This document shows, in pieces, positions 9,786 through 17,805 of a stretch of DNA of 64,000 nucleotides. The stretch comes from Gammaproteobacteria bacterium. Its GTDB lineage: Bacteria > Pseudomonadota > Gammaproteobacteria > Arenicellales > Arenicellaceae. Below the pieces are notes generated by a model that saw nothing but the letters and a program-made list of their open reading frames with translations, ran no database searches and was not told the DNA's origin. The stretch spans positions 41,946 through 105,945 of the forward strand of contig JABDKW010000029.1 of the NCBI GenBank assembly GCA_013002025.1. Direction: 5' to 3'. A program made the translations under genes and the position numbers. Within the stretch, counting starts at the first letter, position 1; every line of letters starts with the position of its first letter.

Positions 9786-10190
9786 ATGAAATCGTTACCG
9801 ATCTTGAGCGCGGCCGGTCAGCCAGCAATCTGGCCAAAGAATTTCAGACAAGCAGATAATACTTTGTATCAAGCAGCACTGTGCCTTTTAGTAATGGCAA
9901 GTCTTTCCGGCTGCGCCACCTATTATGGCGCGGTCAATATAATTTCTGAACCGAGTGGCGCGCAGGTACTGAATCTGGACGACAATTCTGTAATCGGCAC
10001 AACACCCACGATCTTTTTACAAAAGGCCAACAGTGATCGTCGGCAAACGGTGATATTGAGGTTTAAGAAAGACGGCTATTACGACAAAACTACGTCGCTA
10101 TGGATGGAGCTAAGACACCGGAGCAGTGAGGCAGCACTGCAAAACGCGCAAGCCGTTGAGCTGCAGCTGCAGCCAAAAAACGGCAGCTGA
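9786..10190 (+). CDS. Lipoprotein with PEGA-like domain
   Basis: The 134-residue protein has a signal with lipobox LSGC (Cys43). A short beta-rich segment follows, containing ISEPSGAQV and a later KKDGYY, the pattern of PEGA-type domains found in surface or periplasmic proteins. The signal is preceded by about 25 extra residues, so a TTG near 9864 could be the true start. It sits 20 bases behind the dynamin-like gene and faces the ferredoxin gene. Function is unknown; the pairing suggests a role at the cell envelope. Confidence 0.72.
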   Translation: MKSLPILSAAGQPAIWPKNFRQADNTLYQAALCLLVMASLSGCATYYGAVNIISEPSGAQVLNLDDNSVIGTTPTIFLQKANSDRRQTVILRFKKDGYYDKTTSLWMELRHRSSEAALQNAQAVELQLQPKNGS

Positions 10191-10201
10191 ACCAAGGCAC
10201 A

Positions 10202-10501
<300 letters not shown>

Positions 10502-10566
10502 TCAATACGGTTGGACGCGGGCAGCGCTGCGATGCGTCTGTGATCTGACTAAACCAGAGCAAAAAA

Positions 10567-11046
10567 TCAGGCTAATTTTCTGTTGAGCTCCACTAGTACG
10601 GCTGGTGGAACAAAGGAAGATACGTCACCGCCGTAACGGGCGATCTCACGCACCAGTGAAGACGAAGTAAAGTAATTAGATTCGGAAGGCGTCAAAAAGA
10701 TGGTCTCTATGTTCTCGTCAAGCCTTCGATTAGCCGATGCCAGTTGAAATTCATATTCAAAGTCAGATACTGCTCGCAACCCACGGATAATAAATTTAGC
10801 ATTTTGTCGACGTACAAAATTCACCAGCAAATCGTCAAAACATTCTATCCGAACACTTTCGAGGCCTGCCGTTACTTGGCCGACCAGAGCGCGCCGCTCA
10901 TCAACATCAAACAGCGGGTTTTTCTGGGGGTTGTTGGAGATAGCAATGACCACTTCATCAAATATCTGCGCGGCACGATTAATCAGGTCCAAGTGGCCAT
11001 TGGTAACGGGATCAAAGGTTCCCGGATAGATAGCAATTTTACTCAT
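10567..11046 (-). CDS. coaD: Phosphopantetheine adenylyltransferase
   Basis: CoaD joins 4'-phosphopantetheine and ATP to make dephospho-CoA, the penultimate step of coenzyme A synthesis. From the ATG at 11046 the protein is 159 residues, the normal length. It has the nucleotidyltransferase signature YPGTFDPVTNGHLD and the later ESNYFTSSSLVREIA region. An upstream in-frame start at 11103 would add 19 residues with no family counterpart and was rejected. It lies in an rsmD-coaD-ferredoxin run on the minus strand. Confidence 0.96.
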   Translation of the reverse strand: MSKIAIYPGTFDPVTNGHLDLINRAAQIFDEVVIAISNNPQKNPLFDVDERRALVGQVTAGLESVRIECFDDLLVNFVRRQNAKFIIRGLRAVSDFEYEFQLASANRRLDENIETIFLTPSESNYFTSSSLVREIARYGGDVSSFVPPAVLVELNRKLA

Positions 11047-11121
11047 TCGATGAAACTCAACCTCTGGCACGGACTTCGATTCCCGCGTGTAATAAGGCAA
11101 CAAGTATACCGCAAAGCAATG

Positions 11122-11694
11122 TTAGGCGCGGTACAGTGCAAAGCGACAACGCCCGGCTTGCGCTTCGCGATGCAGACTCCAGTGGTCTGGCAAACTCGGA
11201 GAGTCGGCAGTGGCATCTTGCTCAATATAAACCAGAGCCCCCGTACTCAGCGCGTCGCTATTCGCTAATGCATCAATTGCATCCACCAGCAGCGTCGTGC
11301 CGAATGGTGGGTCGAGAAAAACCAAATCAAACGCCGTGCTCTGCTCGCGTAGATAGGCGATCGCATCTCCACGATGAACGTCGGCTGTCTCGACCGGGCG
11401 GTCGAGCAATATTGCCAGATTTTGCTCAATCTGACCGGCCGATGGCTTTACAAGTTCAACAAATTGTACAAACTCTGCACCCCGCGATAGGGCTTCCAGA
11501 CCCAATGCACCAGACCCCGCAAACAGATCCAGACATCTGGCGCCAGATAGCTCATGCATTAACCAGTTAAAGAGGGTTTCCCGCACCCGGTCGGTAGTGG
11601 GACGCAATCCTTGTTCATCCAATACCGGCAGCCTGCGACTACGCCACTGGCCACCGATGATTCGAATGTGATTTGATTTATTGCGAGTGCTCAT
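11122..11694 (-). CDS. rsmD: 16S rRNA (guanine966-N2)-methyltransferase
   Basis: RsmD methylates G966 of 16S rRNA in the 30S subunit. The 190 residues include RIIGGQWRSR near the N-terminus, GLRPTTDRVRETLFNW, the SAM site DLFAGSGALGLEALSRGA and the catalytic DPPF, all matching the E. coli protein closely. I chose the ATG at 11694 because a GTGGA lies 7 bases upstream. The ATG at 11700 is also possible, and the longer frame to 11733 is unlikely. It is divergent from ftsY, as is common in gammaproteobacteria. Confidence 0.94.
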   Translation of the reverse strand: MSTRNKSNHIRIIGGQWRSRRLPVLDEQGLRPTTDRVRETLFNWLMHELSGARCLDLFAGSGALGLEALSRGAEFVQFVELVKPSAGQIEQNLAILLDRPVETADVHRGDAIAYLREQSTAFDLVFLDPPFGTTLLVDAIDALANSDALSTGALVYIEQDATADSPSLPDHWSLHREAQAGRCRFALYRA

Positions 11695-11773
11695 TGTCAT
11701 TTCCACTGCGTGCACTAAAATACAGCATTGCATTTCAGGGAACCCGATGTTCGCCTTGCTCCCCTAAGCTACC

Positions 11774-12892
11774 ATGTCTTCAGAACCTAAGCAGCCAGAT
11801 AATAAATCGACCACAGTAAAGCAGCCAAGCCGCCTGTCAGCATTGTTTTCACGCCATCGCGAAGATAACGCTGAGAGCTTAGCGCGAGAGTCTGCAGGTA
11901 ATGCGGCGGCAGCAGCCGATGACGGTCTAGACGCCGGCCCTGACTACAGTCCTAACGCCAGTCTCGATGCTGGATTAGACGCCACCCGCAAGGGCTTATG
12001 GCAAAAACTAGGGCATGTTTTTAAAGGCAGTTTTGATCTGGACGACGCGCTGTTTGAAGAACTTGAAGATGTGTTGGTCAGCTCGGATGTCGGCGTGGAA
12101 GCCAGCGTCCGCCTGATAGAGCAGTTACGTAATCGGGTGTCGCAAGACAAAGTTCAGTCGGCGGCCGGGGTTGTTCAAGCCTTGCGCACCGAAATCGCCG
12201 AAAGCCTGCGACCTGCCCAGCAATCGTGGCCAGCGTTACAGCAACCAGCAACCTTGCCTTATGTGCTGTTGGTGGTTGGTGTTAATGGCGTCGGCAAGAC
12301 CACCACCATTGCCAAGCTTGCCAAACAGCTCACCGTTCAGGGACGCTCAGTGATGCTGGCGGCTGGCGACACATTTCGTGCTGCTGCGGTCGAACAATTA
12401 CAAAGCTGGGGCGACCGACTGGCGATCCCGGTGATCGCTCAACAACATGGGGCAGATGCAGCCGCGGTCGCGCATGACGCCTTAAGTGCGGCCCAGGCGC
12501 GGGGGGTCGAGGTTTTGATCATCGACACTGCGGGTCGCTTGCACACGCAAGGCGACCTGATGGAGCAACTACAGAAGGTCGTGCGGGTAATCAAAAAGCT
12601 TGATCCCGATGCGCCGCACGAAGTAATGCAGATTGTCGATGCCGGAACCGGTCAGAACGCGTTGACCCAACTAAAACACTTCCATTCGGCGGTCGCCGTA
12701 TCCAGCCTGTGTATCTCCAAGCTGGATGGCTCAGCCAAAGGTGGTGTTGTTATCGCCCTCACAGAAGCACTGGGCCTACCCATCAGGTTTATTGGTGTTG
12801 GGGAAGGACAAGATGATCTACAACCCTTCGACGCAGCCAGATTCGCAGTGGCTTTGATTGGCAAAATTGAAGTGGGCGACACTGATGCGTGA
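11774..12892 (+). CDS. ftsY: Signal recognition particle receptor FtsY
   Basis: FtsY is the SRP receptor GTPase that docks ribosome-nascent chain complexes at the Sec translocon. The 372 residues hold an Ala/Asp-rich acidic N-terminal region (about 1-75), the N domain and the G domain with GVNGVGKTTT, DTAGR and SKLDGSAKGG. The acidic A region is shorter than in E. coli. It heads the ftsY-ftsE-ftsX-rpoH cluster. The ftsE start codon lies just after the ftsY stop. Confidence 0.97.
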   Translation: MSSEPKQPDNKSTTVKQPSRLSALFSRHREDNAESLARESAGNAAAAADDGLDAGPDYSPNASLDAGLDATRKGLWQKLGHVFKGSFDLDDALFEELEDVLVSSDVGVEASVRLIEQLRNRVSQDKVQSAAGVVQALRTEIAESLRPAQQSWPALQQPATLPYVLLVVGVNGVGKTTTIAKLAKQLTVQGRSVMLAAGDTFRAAAVEQLQSWGDRLAIPVIAQQHGADAAAVAHDALSAAQARGVEVLIIDTAGRLHTQGDLMEQLQKVVRVIKKLDPDAPHEVMQIVDAGTGQNALTQLKHFHSAVAVSSLCISKLDGSAKGGVVIALTEALGLPIRFIGVGEGQDDLQPFDAARFAVALIGKIEVGDTDA

Positions 12893-12903
12893 TTACCAGG
12901 CCG

Positions 12904-13578
12904 ATGATTAAGCTCAGCCGGGTCAATAAGCAATACCCGAACGGGTATCAGGCTCTGACCGATGTCAGCTTTGATGTCGCGGACGGCGAGATGGCCTTGG
13001 TACTGGGGCCCTCCGGTGCTGGCAAGAGTACCCTTTTTAAGTTAATAACGCGGATCGAAAAACCCACCTCCGGACAGATAATCGTCCAGGACCAGAATCT
13101 TGGTCGCATGCGGGAATCCAAGGTGCCCTTCTTACGACGCGAAATTGGCGTGATTTTCCAGGATCACAAACTATTACTAGACCGAAGCGTGTTCGACAAT
13201 GTCGCTCTGCCACTTATCGTAATTGGCATGCCAGGCGATGAGATTCGCAAGCGCGTGCGCGCGGCACTAAGCAAAGTGGGTCTGGCCGGTCGTGAACAGG
13301 ACCTGCCAGTCGCCCTGTCGGGCGGCGAACAGCAACGCGTGGGCATTGCACGCGCAGTCATCAATCGACCGAGCATCTTGTTAGCGGACGAACCGACGGG
13401 CAACCTGGACGAATCTTTATCCGATGAAATTATGGATATTTTTCGCGATTTTAATCGGGTGGGGGTGACGGTTCTTATCGCCACCCATGATTTGCGACAG
13501 GTCGAGCGGCTGGGTTGTCGGACAATTAATTTGCAGCAGGGTCAGATAGTTTCAGCTCCACCACGGGAGGTCGGCTGA
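12904..13578 (+). CDS. ftsE: Cell division ATP-binding protein FtsE
   Basis: FtsE is the ATPase of the FtsEX complex at the divisome, which controls peptidoglycan hydrolases through periplasmic activators. From the ATG at 12904 it is 224 residues: Walker A GPSGAGKST (35-43), ABC signature LSGGEQQRV and Walker B ILLADEPTGNLD. A GTG at 12889 would add five residues, but the family normally begins with MI-hydrophobic as chosen here. Its stop overlaps the ftsX start as TGATG. Confidence 0.96.
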   Translation: MIKLSRVNKQYPNGYQALTDVSFDVADGEMALVLGPSGAGKSTLFKLITRIEKPTSGQIIVQDQNLGRMRESKVPFLRREIGVIFQDHKLLLDRSVFDNVALPLIVIGMPGDEIRKRVRAALSKVGLAGREQDLPVALSGGEQQRVGIARAVINRPSILLADEPTGNLDESLSDEIMDIFRDFNRVGVTVLIATHDLRQVERLGCRTINLQQGQIVSAPPREVG

Positions 13579-14492
13579 TGGTTACCTATCTGACGCGCCA
13601 CCTACAGGTAATGTTATCTGCACTTGGGGCTATGCAACGTAATCCGGCAATATCGTTAAACACCATTATTATTGTTGCAGTCACCCTGTTATTGCCGCTG
13701 TATCTCTATATTGCGGTGCAGAGTGGTCAGCAGTTAAGCGACTCGTGGCAGGGGCGGCCGCAAATATCTATTTTTTTGGAAACTGAAGTTGCAGACCGGG
13801 AGGCCGCGCTGATCTACGACGAGATTCGCCTGCACCCGGCCGTGGAATTAGCGGAATTGATTTCCCCGAGTCAGGCAATGGTAGAGTTTCGCGCACTGTC
13901 CGATTTAGGTGAGCAACTGGATTTATTGCCGGATAACCCCCTGCCGTTCTCGATTGTTGCGATGCCACATAGTGGCCATGCCAGCCGCGAGCATTTGCAG
14001 AGAGTGGAGCAGGAATTACAGAAAATTGACGGCATCGATGCGGTGCGGCTGGATCTGGCCTGGACTGATCGGTTTAACGCCCTACTGGCGCTGGTGACCC
14101 AAGTGGCAACGGTGCTCAGTGCATTACTGGTCGTCGGGCTGATTTTTATTATTGGTAATACGATTCGGCTGTTAATACTGAATCGCCGCGCTGAGATAGA
14201 AATAACCAAGTTGGTGGGCGCTACCGACAGTTTTGTACGCCGTCCGTTTCTTTACTACGGCGCATTATTTGGCTTGTTTGGTGGGCTGTTGTGTCTTGCC
14301 CTGTTGGGCGCTACCGCGCTCTGGCTGCAGCCGTTCATCGACCAATTGGCTGCTTCGTATCAGGGCAGTGCCCGCCTATACCAATTGGACATGGCGGATA
14401 TTGCCACCATCGTTTTAATTGCCATCGCAATTGGCTGGCTGGCAGCTCGCTGGTCAGTCGCCCGTCATTTACAGCAGATACGGCCAAATTAG
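13578..14492 (+). CDS. ftsX: Cell division protein FtsX
   Basis: FtsX is the membrane subunit of FtsEX. The 304 residues have an N-terminal cytoplasmic stretch, a first helix (about 27-46), a periplasmic domain (about 50-165) and three more helices near 175-195, 222-245 and 270-290, the standard four-helix FtsX arrangement. Its start overlaps the ftsE stop, so the two are translationally coupled. No terminator separates it from rpoH, although rpoH has its own promoter. Confidence 0.95.
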   Translation: MVTYLTRHLQVMLSALGAMQRNPAISLNTIIIVAVTLLLPLYLYIAVQSGQQLSDSWQGRPQISIFLETEVADREAALIYDEIRLHPAVELAELISPSQAMVEFRALSDLGEQLDLLPDNPLPFSIVAMPHSGHASREHLQRVEQELQKIDGIDAVRLDLAWTDRFNALLALVTQVATVLSALLVVGLIFIIGNTIRLLILNRRAEIEITKLVGATDSFVRRPFLYYGALFGLFGGLLCLALLGATALWLQPFIDQLAASYQGSARLYQLDMADIATIVLIAIAIGWLAARWSVARHLQQIRPN

Positions 14493-14499
14493 TCCTTAC

Positions 14500-14527
14500 T
14501 TGAATGCATATAACTGCTAGTTATAAT
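14500..14527 (+). promoter_or_regulatory. Promoter of rpoH
   Basis: TTGAAT (14500-14505) and a consensus TATAAT (14522-14527) are spaced by 16 bases just after the ftsX stop. The predicted start near 14534 puts the CIRCE operator about 25 bases into the leader. The CTTGAA at the -35 also resembles a heat-shock sigma -35, but no matching CCCCAT -10 is present. Confidence 0.6.
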
Positions 14528-14557
14528 AAAGCCGTCTTCTTAAATCAAAATATTTTA

Positions 14558-14584
14558 TTAGCACTCTCTTCCCTTGAGTGCTAA
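14558..14584. promoter_or_regulatory. CIRCE operator (HrcA binding site) in the rpoH leader
   Basis: TTAGCACTC-N9-GAGTGCTAA is present with both 9-base arms perfect and exactly nine bases between them, which is the full CIRCE consensus. CIRCE is the operator of the heat-shock repressor HrcA and normally sits before groESL or dnaK/grpE. Here it lies between the rpoH promoter and its ribosome site (AAGGAG at about 14631). No hrcA gene is in the window. Confidence 0.93.
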
Positions 14585-14643
14585 AATGCCCATATTACAA
14601 CAGGTTGGCAATGTCGCCAGCGCTGATTAAAAGGAGAAATGTA

Positions 14644-15495
14644 ATGGCAAAACCTAGTGTTGCATTATCTTTGAATCAAGATTCAAACCTCGCCAGCTTC
14701 TTGCAAGTGGCGAATAATGCTCCGATTTTGAGCGCGGAACACGAGGCTAGATTAGCGCGTCGTTACCGTGACGACAATGACGTGGACGCAGCGCGCGAAT
14801 TGGTTATTTCGCAGTTGCGCAATGTAATTCATGTGGCCAAAGGGTTCACAGGCTACGGCCTGCCCGTCGCGGATCTAATCCAGGAAGGCAATATTGGCTT
14901 AATGAAAGCGGTCAAAAATTTCGATCCGGAGCGCGGAATTCGGCTGGTTTCCTATGCGGTGCACTGGATCAAGGCGGAAATTTACGAATATGTCCTACGC
15001 AACTGGAAAATAGTAAAAGTTGCCACCACCAAGGCGCAGCGCAAATTATTTTTTAATCTGCGTAAAGCACGTAAGTCACTCTCGGCGATGACCGAAGCGG
15101 AGACACAGGCCCTGGCGGAAGATCTTGACGTGCCGGTTAAAACGGTGCGCGACATGGAGCTACGCCTGACCAGTTCAGACGTCGCTTTTGACGGTCAGGA
15201 TAACGACGACGAATTTAACAGCAGCCCCGCCGCGTATTTACCCGACATGCGCTACAACCCGGAGCAGTTGGTCATGGCTGCGCAAAACAGCGCTGATTCA
15301 AAACATGCCTTGGCGCAGGCGATCGAACAATTGGACGACCGCAGCCGAGACATCTTAACGCGCCGCTGGTTGTCCGACAACAAACCGACACTGCATGATC
15401 TGGCCGCTGAATATAAGGTCTCCGCTGAGCGGATTCGACAAATTGAAAAACGCGCTATGGAGAAGATGCGAGATCATATCTCCGCGGCAGCCTAA
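14644..15495 (+). CDS. rpoH: RNA polymerase heat-shock sigma factor RpoH (sigma32)
   Basis: RpoH directs RNA polymerase to heat-shock promoters. The 283-residue protein has the sigma70-family regions 2 and 4, the RpoH-specific box QRKLFFNLR at 132-140, and a C-terminal helix-turn-helix ending in SAERIRQIEKRAMEKMR. The ATG at 14644 is preceded by AAAGGAGAAATGTA, a strong ribosome site; a longer frame back to 14578 would begin inside the CIRCE element and is rejected. It follows ftsX, the usual place. Expression is probably repressed by HrcA through the leader operator. Confidence 0.97.
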   Translation: MAKPSVALSLNQDSNLASFLQVANNAPILSAEHEARLARRYRDDNDVDAARELVISQLRNVIHVAKGFTGYGLPVADLIQEGNIGLMKAVKNFDPERGIRLVSYAVHWIKAEIYEYVLRNWKIVKVATTKAQRKLFFNLRKARKSLSAMTEAETQALAEDLDVPVKTVRDMELRLTSSDVAFDGQDNDDEFNSSPAAYLPDMRYNPEQLVMAAQNSADSKHALAQAIEQLDDRSRDILTRRWLSDNKPTLHDLAAEYKVSAERIRQIEKRAMEKMRDHISAAA

Positions 15496-15541
15496 GTTCA
15501 CAACCCTGCCGTGCATTGCAGGCCAGGGCATCGGCAATAAC

Positions 15542-15572
15542 AGCCCTTCTCAACGCAGAGGGGCTTTTTTTT
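15542..15572 (+). terminator. Intrinsic terminator after rpoH
   Basis: AGCCCTTCT (15542-15550) pairs with AGAGGGGCT (15557-15565) with one G-T pair across a six-base loop. It is followed by eight T residues (15565-15572). It lies 47 bases after the rpoH stop and closes the ftsYEX-rpoH unit. Confidence 0.88.
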
Positions 15573-15619
15573 GAGTATACTTTCCAGCCTTAACCTTCCT
15601 CTCTGGAGCACGACACTTA

Positions 15620-16972
15620 GTGGAAAATTTTGATTACGACCTGTTGGTGATCGGCGGTGGCAGTGGCGGCGTACGCGCTGCGAGAATCGCTGCAGGGCAT
15701 GGCGCCCGTGTCGCGATCTGTGAAGAGTACCGTTATGGTGGTACCTGTGTTATCCGCGGTTGCGTACCAAAAAAATTGTTTGTCTATGCTGCGCATTTTC
15801 ATGAAGAGTTTGACGACGCAGCCGCCTATGGGTGGGACTCCACCGTAAATAGCTTTGATTGGTCAACCCTGATCGCCAATAAAGATAAGGAAATTGATCG
15901 TCTTAATGGTATCTATGAAAAACTGTTGTTGAACGCGGGCGTTAAAGTGTTTCATCAACGCGCCGAATTGATCGACGCGCATACTGCACAGGTCGGAGAC
16001 CAACGCTTGAGTGCACAGACCATTCTGATCGCCACGGGCGGCACCCCGTTTGTACCGGATATTGTCGGCAGCGAGCACGCCATAACCTCCAATGAGGCGT
16101 TTCATTTGCCAGCCTTCCCCGCACGCACCCTGGTGGTGGGTGGTGGTTATATCGCGGTGGAGTTCGCGGGTATCTTCAACGGTCTTGGCAGCGACACAAT
16201 TCTGACCTATCGCGGGCCACAGATCTTACGCGGCTTCGATAATGATATACGAGATCACCTGGCCGGCGAAATCGTAAAAAAAGGAATCGACTTGAGACTA
16301 AATTCAACCGTCGAACAGATTCAAATTAAGGATGACGGAACGCACAACGTCACCCTGACCGACGGCAGCAGCGTCGACGTGGATTGCGTTATGTATGCCA
16401 CCGGGCGTACGCCTAATAGCGCCAATCTGGGGCTAGAAAAAGCTGGCGTGGCGTTAGGGCCGCGAGGTGAAGTGCTGGTGAACGAGGATTCACGCACCAA
16501 TATTGAGAATATCTATGCGGTGGGCGACGTGACTGATCGCATTGCACTTACCCCGGTTGCTACCATGGAAGGCCATGCCTTTGCAGACTCTGTATTTGGT
16601 GACCGCCCATGGCTGGCGGATCATACTAATGTCCCTTCAGCAGTGTTCTCCCAACCGCCAGTCGCAACCGTTGGCTATGGTGAAGAGCAGGCACGTGAGA
16701 AGTTTGCCTCTGTACAAACTTTTTCATCCGAATTCAGAACCCTGAAACACACCTTAACCGAGAATACTGAACGATCTTTTATGAAGCTGATTGTCGATCA
16801 GGACTCTGATCGGGTTATCGGTGCCCATATGGCGGGTGCCGACGCGGCGGAAATTATGCAGGGTATTGCAATTGCCATTAAGGCCGGTGCCAGCAAGGCT
16901 CAGTTTGATGCCACGGTTGGCATACACCCCAGCTCAGCTGAGGAGTTTTGCACCATGCGGGTGCCTGACTAA
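15620..16972 (+). CDS. gor: Glutathione-disulfide reductase
   Basis: The enzyme reduces glutathione disulfide with NADPH in the cytoplasm. The 450 residues have the FAD-binding GGGSGG (12-17), the redox disulfide in GGTCVIRGC (Cys43, Cys48), an NADPH Rossmann fold starting at VVGGGYIAVEFAG, a second FAD contact in YAVGDVTD and the C-terminal interface with HPSSAEEF, whose His is the catalytic acid. The start is GTG at 15620. It overlaps the convergent mutM by four bases. Confidence 0.93.
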   Translation: MENFDYDLLVIGGGSGGVRAARIAAGHGARVAICEEYRYGGTCVIRGCVPKKLFVYAAHFHEEFDDAAAYGWDSTVNSFDWSTLIANKDKEIDRLNGIYEKLLLNAGVKVFHQRAELIDAHTAQVGDQRLSAQTILIATGGTPFVPDIVGSEHAITSNEAFHLPAFPARTLVVGGGYIAVEFAGIFNGLGSDTILTYRGPQILRGFDNDIRDHLAGEIVKKGIDLRLNSTVEQIQIKDDGTHNVTLTDGSSVDVDCVMYATGRTPNSANLGLEKAGVALGPRGEVLVNEDSRTNIENIYAVGDVTDRIALTPVATMEGHAFADSVFGDRPWLADHTNVPSAVFSQPPVATVGYGEEQAREKFASVQTFSSEFRTLKHTLTENTERSFMKLIVDQDSDRVIGAHMAGADAAEIMQGIAIAIKAGASKAQFDATVGIHPSSAEEFCTMRVPD

Positions 16973-17784
16973 CGCTGGCAGATGGAGCAGTAATAGGAAT
17001 TTCGCTGACCGATAAAGCGGCTGCGAATGGGTTCGGAGCAGCTCAAGCATGGTTGGCCCTCGCGCCCATACACCTGAAGTTCATGGCGGAAATAGCCCGG
17101 CTTGCCGTCGGCCTGACTAAAATCATTCAGCGTAGTGCCGCCCGCCCGAATCGCATCGGCTAATACATCTTTGATCGCGGTTGCCAGGCCAGAATAGCGA
17201 ACGGCACTCACCCCCCCGGCCGCTATGCCCGGTCTGATACCGGCTCGATACAAGGCTTCACTGGCATAAATGTTACCCACGCCCACTACCACCCGACCAT
17301 CCATTATGAAGTTCTTGACGGCTACCCGGCGACCCTTGGCAAGCATTTTTAAATGCCCGCCATCAAATTCATCAGACAGCGGTTCCGGCCCCAGGCCTGC
17401 CAGCAGCTTGTGTTGCTGTACCGGCTCTTTCAGCACCAGGCAGCAACCGAAGCGTCGCGGGTCATTAAACCGCACCAGGGTTTTGTGGTCGAACTCTAAA
17501 TCAAGGTGGTCATGCTTGCCGGGCGGGCATTGAGTGGGTAGTACATGCAGGCTACCCGACATTCCGAGATGCAGGAGAATGGTGTCAGACTCAGTACCGA
17601 GCAGCAGATATTTGGCACGCCGCTGCAAACTAACAATACGTTGGCCGATCAACTTCTTTAGCGCACGCGTAGGCGTACGCCAACGCATATTCGGGTTGCG
17701 CACCTGTACATCGGTCAGTACCGCATTGCTAACCGCGGGCTCAATGCCTCTGCGCGTGGTTTCTACTTCCGGAAGCTCCGGCAT
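16969..17784 (-). CDS. mutM: Formamidopyrimidine-DNA glycosylase
   Basis: MutM (Fpg) removes 8-oxoguanine and formamidopyrimidines from DNA and cuts the abasic site. The 271 residues start with PELPEVETTRRG, giving the catalytic Pro2 and Glu3 after Met removal. They contain the H2TH region (VGVGNIYASEALYRAGI) and end with the four-Cys zinc finger (CxxC ... CxxC, about 246-270). The gene is convergent with gor and 21 bases downstream of hemY. Confidence 0.97.
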   Translation of the reverse strand: MPELPEVETTRRGIEPAVSNAVLTDVQVRNPNMRWRTPTRALKKLIGQRIVSLQRRAKYLLLGTESDTILLHLGMSGSLHVLPTQCPPGKHDHLDLEFDHKTLVRFNDPRRFGCCLVLKEPVQQHKLLAGLGPEPLSDEFDGGHLKMLAKGRRVAVKNFIMDGRVVVGVGNIYASEALYRAGIRPGIAAGGVSAVRYSGLATAIKDVLADAIRAGGTTLNDFSQADGKPGYFRHELQVYGREGQPCLSCSEPIRSRFIGQRNSYYCSICQR

Positions 17785-17805
17785 TATAGGATGCTGAGTT
17801 ACCTA

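Noticed and set aside
11136..11570. 144-residue plus-strand frame within rsmD
   Set aside because: Antisense to a gene with clear rsmD motifs; composition is a shadow of that gene.
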